Assembly (NCBI RefSeq): GCF_028069655.1
Contig: NZ_JAMCOS010000001.1
Span: 3,316,001-3,380,000, forward strand
Source of the DNA: Acidovorax sp. NCPPB 4044
GTDB taxonomy: Bacteria; Pseudomonadota; Gammaproteobacteria; Burkholderiales; Burkholderiaceae_C
Direction: 5' to 3'
DNA length: 64,000 nt
The stretch's first letter is position 1. The number at the start of each line of letters is the position of its first letter. The notes beneath the pieces were generated by a model that had not been told where the DNA came from, made no database searches, and saw only the letters and a list, made by a program, of their open reading frames with translations. The position numbers and the translations under genes were made by a program. Shown piece by piece: positions 6,802 through 14,296 of the stretch.

Positions 6802-7293
6802 ATGGCACTTATTTCCTGCGCAGAATGCGGCAAGAACGTCAGCGATAAAGCCCCAGCTTGCCCGCACTGCGGCGCTCCGACTAGCGATGCTGCGATCAAG
6901 AAGTACCAAGCTCAGAAGCGATGGACCAGCAATGCACCGGTCATTGGCGTCTTGATCTTCACTGCTCTGGTCGTCGTGTCTTGCATCGCTGTGGGCAGCA
7001 AGACGAAACCACGCGAGTGGGCCCGCGACGACTACAAAAGCACAGCGATCTCCGTCTGCAAGTCGAAGATCAAGGAGGCTGCGCACGATCCGTCATCAGT
7101 CGAGTTCCCGGCGAACGACAGATTTGAGGTCATCAACGGAGATGGCCCTTCGTGGCAATTGAAAGTCACCATTCGCGCCAAGAATGGCTTCGGCGCCCTG
7201 CGACTGGCGGACTATCTCTGCGTCGTGGGGGACATCGCGCCACAGCTCAACGGCGGCGTCACCTACAAAGCACTTGCCGTTCCAGCCCCATGA
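6802..7293 (+). CDS. Zinc-ribbon membrane protein of the repressor operon
   Basis: A 163-aa protein. Residues 1-25 carry a double zinc knuckle (CAECG and CPHCG), followed by a transmembrane helix (VIGVLIFTALVVVSCIAVG, about residues 47-65). A C-terminal extracytoplasmic domain of about 95 residues has two Cys (VCKSKIKEAAHDPSSVEFP and YLCVVGD). It starts 11 bp after the CI gene with an AAGGA ribosome-binding site, so it is probably made in the lysogen with the repressor. That is the location of lambda rexAB. A surface or exclusion role is inference from location and topology. Confidence 0.75.
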   Translation: MALISCAECGKNVSDKAPACPHCGAPTSDAAIKKYQAQKRWTSNAPVIGVLIFTALVVVSCIAVGSKTKPREWARDDYKSTAISVCKSKIKEAAHDPSSVEFPANDRFEVINGDGPSWQLKVTIRAKNGFGALRLADYLCVVGDIAPQLNGGVTYKALAVPAP

Positions 7294-7379
7294 ACCTGGA
7301 GGTAGAGGCGCGCATCGCCAGGCGTGGGCTGTGGAGCGATCCCGGGCCGTTGGCGCCATGGGAGTGGAGAGGCAGATGA
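7290..7379 (+). CDS. 29-aa peptide in repressor operon
   Basis: A tiny frame whose ATG overlaps the stop of the zinc-ribbon gene (ATGA) and whose stop overlaps the next ATG (ATGA). The product starts MNLEVEARIARRGLWSDPGP and is Trp/Arg-rich. Overlaps at both ends support translation, but it is too short to judge by composition. It may act mainly to pass ribosomes to the next frame. Confidence 0.4.
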   Translation: MNLEVEARIARRGLWSDPGPLAPWEWRGR

Positions 7380-7471
7380 AGCGAAAAGGATTTCCGGAAT
7401 CGGAAGTCCTCTTACAAAGAGGGAGAGATGACCATGTTAAAGTTTCAATACAGACAGGGGAGCCACCATGA
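7376..7471 (+). CDS. 31-aa peptide in repressor operon
   Basis: A tiny frame with ATGA overlaps to the preceding 29-aa frame and to the following 67-aa gene. The product begins MKRKGFPESEVLLQRGRDDH. Continuous coupling through four frames between 7290 and 8029 is unlikely by chance, which is the main evidence that it is real. Confidence 0.4.
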   Translation: MKRKGFPESEVLLQRGRDDHVKVSIQTGEPP

Positions 7472-7671
7472 CAGCACTACTGAAAACATTGGCGCGGTCG
7501 GGCATCGTGATCTCCAATCCGTTCCATCCTCGCCCCCGCTATGCCCGCCCTCGGATCGGCGATGCATGCAAGGACTTCGTTCGCGTTGCGGACGACATGC
7601 GAGTCATCGACAAGGACTTTCGCCGCGTAGCCGCGCGGGAGACCTTCGATGAATCGCCATACAAGCGCTAG
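7468..7671 (+). CDS. 67-aa basic protein in repressor operon, function unknown
   Basis: A small basic protein (MTALLKTLARSGIVISNPFH, continuing DACKDFVRVADDMRVIDKDF). Its ATG overlaps the previous stop by ATGA, and its 3' end overlaps the start of the DUF2335-like gene by 23 bp. A GGGGAGCC sequence is an adequate ribosome-binding site. No family was recognised. It belongs to the CI-co-oriented cassette. Confidence 0.6.
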   Translation: MTALLKTLARSGIVISNPFHPRPRYARPRIGDACKDFVRVADDMRVIDKDFRRVAARETFDESPYKR

Positions 7672-8029
7672 TGCGCGATCCAAAGACACCGAAGTGAGGG
7701 TGTCTCAAACCACCACAGATGCCCCGCTTTTGCCGATTGAGCAGATAGGCAGACTGCGGGAGCTGGCCCCAGAGCGAGTCGATTGGATCTTCGACCAGAC
7801 GGAGATCGAATCCGAGTACAGGCGAGCAGAAACTCGGCGCATCAACACAATGACTTTCGCCGAGCGGATGGCTGGTCTCGTCTTTGCTCTGCTCATAGCA
7901 GTGCTTGGTCTCGGGCTGGCCGCCTACCTCGCCATGAACGGCAAAGAAATCACCGCCTCCATCATCGGCGGAACAACCATCGTGGGGCTGGTCTCCGCCT
8001 TCATTCTTGGAAGAGGCGGAAAAGGGTAA
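7649..8029 (+). CDS. DUF2335-like membrane protein
   Basis: A 126-aa protein with a soluble N-terminal half. That half contains IEQIGRLRELAPERVDWIFD and a Gln/Arg/Glu-rich helix ending RRAETRRINTMTFAERM. Two closely spaced transmembrane helices follow (FALLIAVLGLGLAAYLAM and IIGGTTIVGLVSAFIL), then a short GRGGKG tail. This is the layout of DUF2335 proteins, common in prophages and of unknown function. It is the last gene of the CI transcription unit and is followed by a strong terminator at 8047-8072. Expression in the lysogen and an exclusion role are inferred. Confidence 0.7.
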   Translation: MNRHTSASARSKDTEVRVSQTTTDAPLLPIEQIGRLRELAPERVDWIFDQTEIESEYRRAETRRINTMTFAERMAGLVFALLIAVLGLGLAAYLAMNGKEITASIIGGTTIVGLVSAFILGRGGKG

Positions 8030-8046
8030 TAGCCTCACACACACCG

Positions 8047-8072
8047 AAAGCCCGCCCAGCGCGGGCTTTTTT
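8047..8072 (+). terminator. Intrinsic terminator of the CI operon
   Basis: A stem AAGCCCGC (8048-8055) with GCGGGCTT (8061-8068), a five-base loop and a run of six T. It separates the lysogenic operon from the second operator region. Confidence 0.85.
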
Positions 8073-8134
8073 GCGCCTGCTCGTTCCATGTCTGCTCCTT
8101 CGCCCGAGGGGCGTGGAAATAATTTTAGCGGAGA

Positions 8135-8175
8135 CTTTAGAAATATCTTTACTTACTCTTTAGTTTGTTCTAAAG
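8135..8175 (+). promoter_or_regulatory. Second CI operator pair and pL-like promoter
   Basis: A perfect CTTTAG-N6-CTAAAG palindrome at 8158-8175 and a degenerate one (CTTTAG-N6-CTTTAC, 8135-8152) lie 23 bp apart, mirroring the pair next to CI. TTTACT at 8149-8154, 17 bp, and TAAAGT at 8171-8176 form a rightward promoter with the same -10 as the cro promoter, overlapped by the perfect operator. It probably drives the rightward operon that contains rdgC and the methyltransferase. Confidence 0.75.
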
Positions 8176-8690
8176 TTCCCTCATCGCAGCCCAACACGCA
8201 GCGATGGGTCCCTGGATCGACAGGAGCCCCACCGGTTCCTTAAAAATCCACCCACCCCATCACCGCCGAAGATGCTTGCGCCGCCCCGCGCACTCGCCCG
8301 GCTGTGATGGATGAAAGAGCGATGCAGTTGGGGTGCTGCTGGCCGTCAAGGCACGTCGCGCGGGCAGTCCGGCCCGTCACCAGTCCGCCGAAGCGCGGTA
8401 CACGGGCAACAGCGGTGAGGCACCTCCAGGGAGCCAAGACAAGAAATCCCAGGCAACACACCATGCGGCCCGACCGCGAAGGAGCACGCCATGACCCCCA
8501 CCTGAGCCGGACGACCCGGCCACCCAGCCCGCTGGGCACGCTGAAAGCCGCGCGACAGTCGGCATGGGATCAGATCTGGCCGATGGCTGCGGGAGTGCCC
8601 ACCCCGCTACAGCCAGAAGACGCCGCCACACGAACACGTCCAGCGCTCCAGCGCTGCGCCCGCCCTGGGCGACACCAGGGCAAACAAAAG

Positions 8691-8720
8691 CGCCCTCACG
8701 TCGAGGGCGTTTCTGTTTTC
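8691..8720 (+). terminator. Intrinsic terminator in the leader region
   Basis: A 7-bp GC stem CGCCCTC (8691-8697) with GAGGGCG (8703-8709), loop ACGTC, followed by a T-rich tract to 8720. Confidence 0.65.
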
Positions 8721-8894
8721 CAGCCGCGCGCCCCGTCTCCTCCCCCTCCCTCTCTTCTTGGGGCGCACCGCGCGGCTCTTTCTTTCGGCGTCCTGCTCAG
8801 GGCAGCCCTTCCACCGCGCCGGGGGTCTCCACTCCTCCCTCTCTTTCTTTCCTCGGCACGCCCCGATGGGGCAGCGGTCCTTTTACACCCCACC

Positions 8895-8917
8895 AGCCCG
8901 CCGCATGCGGGCTTTTT
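8895..8917 (+). terminator. Intrinsic terminator ahead of the first rightward gene
   Basis: A stem AGCCCGC (8895-8901) with GCGGGCT, a short loop and six T. It is directly followed by the TGGAGAG ribosome-binding site of the next gene. It is one of several near-identical terminator-plus-RBS junctions in this prophage. Confidence 0.8.
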
Positions 8918-8936
8918 TGCGCCTGGAGAGATTCCA

Positions 8937-9426
8937 ATGGACCAAGAAACCCACCTCGGCTCCACAGCTCTGACGGCCTACGCCGAGCATGTGCACGAAA
9001 AGAACTTGGCGCGCGAGAGGCGTCTGTCAGCCACAGCACACAGACAGCAGGCCAAGACGGAAAAGCTACGGGTCGATGCCTACGCGCTGAGGCAGATGGC
9101 CAAGGAATTGACCGCCTCGTCCAGGCAGCACGCGGCCAGCGCCAAGGCGGCGCGCACGGAAATGCTGGAGCACGCGGCACTGGCCCTGAAGCAGCTCACC
9201 ACCCGCATGCCCCCCCGAGTACCAGGGCTGGGGGCACACGAAGACGCACCTCTACGCAGGCCTCCTGAAGACCCTGGAAACACAGGTGGGCCGCGTAAGC
9301 CCCAACCTCGGCGTGATCTCAGAAGCGCTGCAGCTGCTGCTCTCGCATCGCGACTGGACCGAGGCGACGCTGTCGCGCCTGAGCGGCGCTCGCACCAAAG
9401 CCTGGCCGATGCCGGCCGACGAATGA
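8937..9426 (+). pseudogene. Phage gene split by a frameshift at a seven-C tract
   Basis: The frame from the ATG at 8937 (TGGAGAG ribosome-binding site) gives a sensible Lys/Gln/Ala-rich helical protein up to TTRMP. There it runs into seven consecutive C residues (9210-9216). Downstream, the sensible protein is in another frame (PEYQGWGHTKTHLYAGLLKT, ending ARTKAWPMPADE) and stops at 9426. With six C the two halves would join into one protein of about 162 aa. Either the gene is broken, or the tract is a sequencing error or phase-variable slip site. Function unknown. Confidence 0.65.
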
Positions 9427-9437
9427 GGGAGCGCCAC

Positions 9438-9725
9438 ATGGACACACACCACCCGGATATGCGCGCCGCGGCGCAAGCCTCTGCGGCGCAGCCTCCCAGC
9501 ACCTCCGCCGGGAGCCTCGCCCTTGCCGCTCTGGCAGTCGCACTCCTCATCTGGGCGCAACACGACGACAGCCAGGCCGACACCCGCCACCGCGCGGCCG
9601 CCGAGCAGGCGCACGTCGAGGCAGCCGAGGAGCGCCGCGCCGCCGCCGCGGCCCGCGCCTGCGAGCCCGACACCACGCCCGCGTGGATCGACGCCACCAC
9701 CGTGCAGTGCCTGCGCGCCCGCTGA
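9438..9725 (+). CDS. Small phage membrane-anchored protein, function unknown
   Basis: A 95-aa protein with GAGGGAG as ribosome-binding site, 11 bp after the preceding frame. A single hydrophobic helix (SLALAALAVALLIWAQ, about residues 26-41) is followed by an Ala/Glu/Arg-rich helical, probably coiled-coil stretch and a C-terminal part with two Cys (ACEPDTTP and VQCLRAR). This topology resembles small phage inner-membrane proteins, including Rz/spanin-like ones, but the context is not a lysis cassette. Confidence 0.6.
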   Translation: MDTHHPDMRAAAQASAAQPPSTSAGSLALAALAVALLIWAQHDDSQADTRHRAAAEQAHVEAAEERRAAAAARACEPDTTPAWIDATTVQCLRAR

Positions 9726-9749
9726 CCATCAACACGAGAGCCCCAGCCC

Positions 9750-10658
9750 ATGTTTTCCAACCTGATCATCTACCGCATCGCCGAGTGGCATGCAGACCTC
9801 GCCCAGCTCGAGGACGCCCTGGCCCGCACCCCGTTCGTGGAGTGCGGCGCCACCCAGGAGAAATCAGTCGGATGGGTGCCGCCGCGCGGCGAGGCCCACG
9901 GCGCGCTCTCCGAATCCGTGGGCGGTCAGTGGACCCTGCGCTTCATGACCGAATCGAAGATGATTCCGGGCTCGGTGCTCGCGCGCAAGGTGAAGGACAA
10001 GGCCACGCGCATTGAGCAGGAGACGGGCAGAAAGCCCGGCAAGAAGGAAACCCGCGAGCTCAAGGAAGAGGCGAAGCTGGACCTGCTGCCGATGGCCTTC
10101 ACGAAGCAGGCGGCGATGTGGGTGTGGATCGACCCGGAAGCGCGCCTGCTGGTGCTCGACACCGGCAGCCAGGGCCGGGCCGATGAGGTGGTCACCCTGC
10201 TGGTCGAGGCGCTGCCGGGACTGTCACTGTCTCTGCTGGACACCAGCACCAGCCCTCAGGCCGCCATGGCGCACTGGCTCACCGAGCAGGAGCCGCCCGA
10301 GGGCTTCAGCGTGGACCGCGAGTGCGAGCTGAAGGCCGCTGACGAGACGAAGGCCGTGGTCCGGTACGGACGCCACCCGCTCGACATTGACGAGATCCGC
10401 GAGCACATCGCCGCCGGCAAGCTGCCCACCAAGCTCGCGATGAGCTGGGACGACCGCGTCGCCTTCGTGCTCACCGAAGGGCTGCAGATCAAGAAGGTGT
10501 CGTTCCTCGACACGGTGTTCGAGGGCCGGGGCCAGGACGACAGCGGCTTCGACACCGACGTGGCGATCGCCACGGGCGAGCTCTCCAGGATGATCCCGGA
10601 CCTGGTCGAGGCGCTGGGCGGCGAGGGGCACGCCGCACCAAGCGGCGCGACGCCGTGA
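9750..10658 (+). CDS. rdgC: Recombination-associated protein RdgC
   Basis: A 302-aa full-length RdgC. The family opening MFSNLIIYRI is present, as are FVECGATQEKSVGWVPPRG, the LPMAFTKQAAMWVWID segment and the C-terminal DDRVAFVLTEGLQIKKVSFLD. RdgC forms a ring around double-stranded DNA and restrains RecA. Genomes usually have a chromosomal copy; a prophage copy may tune RecA-dependent events such as recombination or CI self-cleavage. It begins the conserved part of the rightward operon, and the next frame overlaps it by GTGA. Confidence 0.93.
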   Translation: MFSNLIIYRIAEWHADLAQLEDALARTPFVECGATQEKSVGWVPPRGEAHGALSESVGGQWTLRFMTESKMIPGSVLARKVKDKATRIEQETGRKPGKKETRELKEEAKLDLLPMAFTKQAAMWVWIDPEARLLVLDTGSQGRADEVVTLLVEALPGLSLSLLDTSTSPQAAMAHWLTEQEPPEGFSVDRECELKAADETKAVVRYGRHPLDIDEIREHIAAGKLPTKLAMSWDDRVAFVLTEGLQIKKVSFLDTVFEGRGQDDSGFDTDVAIATGELSRMIPDLVEALGGEGHAAPSGATP

Positions 10659-10915
10659 CCGAAGCGAGCCCTGCGCCGGACTGGTATGCGGCAGACGCGG
10701 CCTACCAGCAGCACCACTTCGGCTGCGCGGCGTGCTGTGCAGCCGGCATCTCGGCCGGGACTCGCCCCCGTTGCCCGGAGGGGCAGGCCCTCTGGGATGA
10801 CTACAACGCGGCCGGCACGCCGCCGCACTTTCCAAAACCCCGCATGCTCGGCATCAAGCCAGCGCCACCACGGACAACCCATGATCGAAACCACCGCTCA
10901 ACTCGCAGCCCGTGA
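10655..10915 (+). CDS. 86-aa phage protein with Cys cluster, function unknown
   Basis: Starts at a GTG overlapping the rdgC stop (GTGA). The N-terminal half is recognisable as protein (PDWYAADAAYQQHHFGCAAC, then CAAGISAG and RCPEGQALWDDYNAAG), with Cys pairs that could bind zinc. The last 35 bp overlap the start of the HD-domain gene. Similar short Cys-containing proteins are common beside phage recombination genes. Function unknown. Confidence 0.6.
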   Translation: MTEASPAPDWYAADAAYQQHHFGCAACCAAGISAGTRPRCPEGQALWDDYNAAGTPPHFPKPRMLGIKPAPPRTTHDRNHRSTRSP

Positions 10916-11744
10916 CCAAGCCATCGGGCCCACAATCCTCCTGGCCAGCGGCCGATATTTCAACTTCGAGCGCCCGGAAGAGACGCCCATCAGCGTGGAG
11001 GACGTTGCGCACGCGCTGTCCAAACTTTGCCGATTCACCGGGCACTGCCGCGGCTTTTACAGCGTGGCGCAGCACGCGGTGCTGGTGTCATACCTCGTTC
11101 CGCCAGAGCATGCCTTCCACGCGCTCCACCACGACGACGTGGAGGCGGTGATGGGCGACATGTCGAGCCCCCTCAAGCGCCTGCTGCCCGAGTACAAGGC
11201 GCTGGAGCACCGCGTGGAGGCCGCGATCCTGGCGCAGTTCGGGTTGCCAGCTGCCATGCCCGCCGAGGTAAAGCACGCGGACCTCGTGGCGTTGCGCACA
11301 GAGCAGCGTGACCTGATGCACATCGCCGGCGGACGCTGGCCATCGCTGGACGGCATTGAGCCCAGCAACATGCACACGCTGGAGCCCATGGAGCCCGAGA
11401 TGGCACGACGCGCGTACTTGGCCCGGCACTTCCAGCTGCTCCCGGCTAACCGTGTAGACCCCACCCCGGAATCCGACGCGCCAGCCAACGACGCAAAGCA
11501 CTACATCCCAGACCCGGGGGCGGACGGTTGGGTGTCTGAGCGGGTCTGGAAGGGGACGCCCTACGACCTGATGCGGCTGCGCCGCGGCTTGGTCTATCGG
11601 ACCGCAGAAGACGCGGAAGCACGAGCGCGGCACATGGCCGCGGCCCACGCGGGCTCGGCAGCGATCGGATGCACCTGCCCCAGCGGAGACGGATCTCTGA
11701 GATGGCCCTGCCCGACTCACCCGCCAGCAGGAGCACCCACATGA
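10881..11744 (+). CDS. HD-domain phosphohydrolase (YfbR-like) with C-terminal extension
   Basis: A 287-aa protein. Residues about 20-185 form an HD-superfamily domain: RFTGHCRGFYSVAQHAVLVS, then the metal-binding HHDDVEAVMGD and a later Asp in HADLVALRTEQRDLM. This resembles 5'-deoxynucleotidases of the YfbR type, which hydrolyse deoxynucleoside monophosphates. The C-terminal about 70 residues (YDLMRLRRGLVYRTAEDAEARARHM) form a separate module often seen in phage proteins. It could adjust dNTP pools for phage replication or act in defence; the substrate is unproven. The stop overlaps the next ATG (ATGA). Confidence 0.8.
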   Translation: MIETTAQLAARDQAIGPTILLASGRYFNFERPEETPISVEDVAHALSKLCRFTGHCRGFYSVAQHAVLVSYLVPPEHAFHALHHDDVEAVMGDMSSPLKRLLPEYKALEHRVEAAILAQFGLPAAMPAEVKHADLVALRTEQRDLMHIAGGRWPSLDGIEPSNMHTLEPMEPEMARRAYLARHFQLLPANRVDPTPESDAPANDAKHYIPDPGADGWVSERVWKGTPYDLMRLRRGLVYRTAEDAEARARHMAAAHAGSAAIGCTCPSGDGSLRWPCPTHPPAGAPT

Positions 11745-12268
11745 CCCACGAGCAGATCAACCTGCTGCATCACACCCTGGGCCTGCGCGTTGATCGGCGC
11801 GACCCCTGGCGCAACCACTTCGTGGCTGGTCCTGGCCATCACGACATGCCCGACCTGGAAGCGCTGGAGGCGGCGGGTCTGATGCGCCGTGGGCGCACAC
11901 CTGGCTTCTGCAATCCGAGCGACATCGTGTTCATGGCCACCGAAGCCGGCCAAGCGCTGGCCTTGGAAAAACTACCAGAGCCTCCACCGCCAAAGAAGAA
12001 AACGCAGCACCGCCAATGGCTGGACGCTGATTCCGGTTACTCGTTCGGCCAATGGCTCTGTGGGCATCAGCTGCCGAAGGTGGAGCGCGAAGAGACGCAC
12101 CACTTGGTGGACGGCCGGTATAGGTGCACTCCGCGGTATCGGATGTATCGGCTAGAGAAAAACAGCCAATGGCGCCGAGACGTCGAGGGCCAGTGGGCTA
12201 CCACAAAAAAAGAAGCCAAGGCCAGCTACAAGGCAGCGCTGGCAGCCCGCCGAGCGAAGGCCGCCTGA
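11741..12268 (+). CDS. Phage hypothetical protein (175 aa)
   Basis: The ATG overlaps the upstream stop (ATGA). The N-terminal half (LHHTLGLRVDRRDPWRNHFV, then MPDLEALEAAGLM, and DIVFMATEAGQALAL) has the pattern of small winged-helix-like phage proteins. The C-terminal half is basic with many Lys/Arg and ends in an Ala-rich helix. It is followed directly by a terminator. No family name was recognised. Confidence 0.65.
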   Translation: MTHEQINLLHHTLGLRVDRRDPWRNHFVAGPGHHDMPDLEALEAAGLMRRGRTPGFCNPSDIVFMATEAGQALALEKLPEPPPPKKKTQHRQWLDADSGYSFGQWLCGHQLPKVEREETHHLVDGRYRCTPRYRMYRLEKNSQWRRDVEGQWATTKKEAKASYKAALAARRAKAA

Positions 12269-12282
12269 TTGCCACCAACCAC

Positions 12283-12310
12283 AGCCCGCCACGAGCGGGC
12301 TTTTTCTTTT
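12283..12310 (+). terminator. Intrinsic terminator before the methyltransferase gene
   Basis: A stem AGCCCGC (12283-12289) with GCGGGCT (12295-12301), then a T-rich tract and the CTGGAG ribosome-binding site of the next gene. Confidence 0.8.
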
Positions 12311-12322
12311 CTGGAGCCCCGA

Positions 12323-13564
12323 ATGCTCTCTCCCCAGTTCCTGCTGCCGATCGCGGCCAAGCTTGTCATCGATCTGTTCGCCGGTGGTGGCGGCGCCAGC
12401 ACCGGTATCGAGCAGGCCATCGGCCGGCATGTCGATGTCGCCGTCAACCACGATGCCGACGCCATCGGCATGCACGAGGTCAACCACCCGCAGACCCGGC
12501 ACTACCGGGCCGACGTGCGCGAGGTGGACCCGCTCGCGGTCACGCGCGGTCAGCTGGTGGGCCTGCTGCACGCCTCCCCGGACTGCACCCACCACAGCCA
12601 GGCCCTGGGCGGCCAGCCCCGCAGCGAGGAGATCAGGTCGCTGGCCTGGGTCGTCCACCGGTGGGCCGGGAAAACCAAACCCGATGTCATCACGTTGGAG
12701 AACGTCGAGCAGATGCTGCAGTGGTCGCCGCTGGTAGCGAAGCGCTGCCCGGACACCGGCCGCGTCATCACGTTGGACAGGGTGACGGACGCCGCCGGCA
12801 AGACGGTGTTCCGGGTGGCAGATCCCGGCGAGGTGGTGCCGCGACGCAACCAATTCCTGGTCCCCGACAAGAAGCGCCAGGCGCGGAACTGGCGGCACTT
12901 CGTCGAAGGCTTGCGGGCCATGGGCTACAAGGTCGAATGGCGCGTGATCTGCAATGCAGACCTGGGAGCGCACAGCACGCGCACGCGCCTTTACATGGTG
13001 GCCCGCTGCGACGGGCTGCGGGAGGGCGTGTCCACGGTCACGACCTCGGGCAGCCAGCAGCAGCTGGCGGCAGCCCACCTGGTGACGCTGCGGCGCAACT
13101 CTGTGGGCCGCGGGATGGATGAGCCGGTGCCCACCCTGACGGCAGGCGCCGAGCACCACGCGCTGGTCCAGTACCAGCTGAGCCCCGAGCACGAGGCCGG
13201 CGCGCTGCAGTGCGCGGCGTTCCTCATGCGCTACCACGGCAACGGCGGCCAATGGGCGGACCTGCGGGACTCCATGACGACCATCACCACGCACGACCGT
13301 CTGGCGCTGGTGACGGTGTGGCTCAAGGGCGAGCCCTGGGTAATCGTGGACATCACGCTACGCATGCTGGTGCCGCGCGAGCTTTACAACGCCCAGGACT
13401 TCCCGGCCACATACGTGATCGACCGCACCGCGGCGGGGAAGCCCCTCACGAAGACCGCTCAGGTGCGCATGGCAGGCAACAGCGTGAGCCCCCTGCCCAT
13501 GAGTCTGATCGTGGCAGCCAATTACTCGGACGTGGGCATGGCCCAGGACCGGCGCGCCGCATGA
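12323..13564 (+). CDS. DNA (cytosine-5) methyltransferase, phage type
   Basis: A 413-aa C5 methyltransferase. Motif I is VIDLFAGGGGASTGIEQA (AdoMet binding). Motif IV, with the catalytic Cys, is ASPDCTHHSQA, so it has PDC rather than the classical PCQ. Motif VI is TLENVEQM, motif VIII STRTRLYMVA, and motif X QVRMAGNSVSP. A target-recognition region of about 100 aa lies between VIII and IX. It probably methylates phage or host DNA and protects the phage from restriction; no cognate endonuclease gene is adjacent, so it is an orphan. CTGGAG fixes the ATG at 12323. Confidence 0.9.
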   Translation: MLSPQFLLPIAAKLVIDLFAGGGGASTGIEQAIGRHVDVAVNHDADAIGMHEVNHPQTRHYRADVREVDPLAVTRGQLVGLLHASPDCTHHSQALGGQPRSEEIRSLAWVVHRWAGKTKPDVITLENVEQMLQWSPLVAKRCPDTGRVITLDRVTDAAGKTVFRVADPGEVVPRRNQFLVPDKKRQARNWRHFVEGLRAMGYKVEWRVICNADLGAHSTRTRLYMVARCDGLREGVSTVTTSGSQQQLAAAHLVTLRRNSVGRGMDEPVPTLTAGAEHHALVQYQLSPEHEAGALQCAAFLMRYHGNGGQWADLRDSMTTITTHDRLALVTVWLKGEPWVIVDITLRMLVPRELYNAQDFPATYVIDRTAAGKPLTKTAQVRMAGNSVSPLPMSLIVAANYSDVGMAQDRRAA

Positions 13565-13609
13565 CCCATCCCAGCCCCCACGGGGGCGACAACAACACAG
13601 GAGGCCGCA

Positions 13610-14296
13610 ATGGCCGAGAAACCCATCCTCTTTTCCGCGCCCATGGTGCCCGCCCTGCTCGCGGGGACGAAGACCCAAACGCGGCGGCCCGTGACGTGGC
13701 GCAACGTGGCCGAAGGCCTCAACCTGCAGTTCACGGGGTTGCGGGCGGAGCGCCTGCCCGACGGCCTCTGGGTGCTGGAATCCGATACCAGGACATCCAG
13801 CAGCTGGCGCTGCGCGCGCACGCCCTGTCCTTACGGCCAGCCCGGCGACCGGCTCTGGGTGCGCGAGTCTTGGAGTGGCACGCATGCATACCAAGACGAG
13901 CGGCCGTCTGAACGTGTGTCCGTCATGACGCCAGACGGGCCATTGATGCGCAATGAAATCTGGTACTGGGCGGATGGCGAACCGGTTTACGGCGACTGGG
14001 AGCGGCCGCGCCCCAGCATCCACATGCCCCGCTAGGCCAGCCGCATCACGCTGGAAGTCACCGCCGTGCGCGTGGAGCGCCTGCAGGACATCAGCCGCGA
14101 GGACGCCATGGCCGAGGGCATCGTCACCCAGCCCGATGGCGGATACGGCCTCGCCGACACCACCCACTACCGCGCCACCGACCCGCGGCACAGCTACTGG
14201 TCGCTCTGGGAAGCCATCAACGGCCCCGGCAGCGTCGAGGCAAACCCCTGGGTGTGGGCCGTGACGTTTCACGCAGTGAGCCCAGGCCATGGGTAA
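13610..14296 (+). pseudogene. Phage ASCH/morphogenesis-type protein interrupted by an in-frame TAG
   Basis: A GGAGG ribosome-binding site precedes the ATG at 13610 (MAEKPILFSAPMVPALLAGT). The frame runs to HMPR and a TAG at 14033-14035. It then continues in the same frame as equally good coding sequence (ASRITLEVTAVRVERLQDIS, ending WAVTFHAVSP) to 14296. The two halves together form one typical phage protein of about 228 aa that begins by limiting nucleotide-type targets (TKTQTRRPVTW). The TAG most likely replaces a Trp codon (TGG to TAG). Without suppression only the first 141 residues are made. Confidence 0.75.

Larger units (their letters stand above)
8176..8936 (+). other. Long leader region without a convincing gene
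   Basis: About 760 bp between the pL-like promoter and the first convincing gene. One frame is open through the whole stretch but gives an improbable Arg/Pro-rich protein without a ribosome-binding site, so it is not called. The stretch contains two terminators (8691-8720 and 8895-8917) and two similar polypyrimidine tracts (about 8734-8758 and 8830-8852). A leader with terminators ahead of the genes would fit an antitermination mechanism like lambda N, which is speculative. Confidence 0.5.

Noticed and set aside
8304..9725. Continuous 473-codon open frame across the pL leader and two genes
   Set aside because: No ribosome-binding site, implausible composition before 8937, crosses two terminators; openness is due to high GC.
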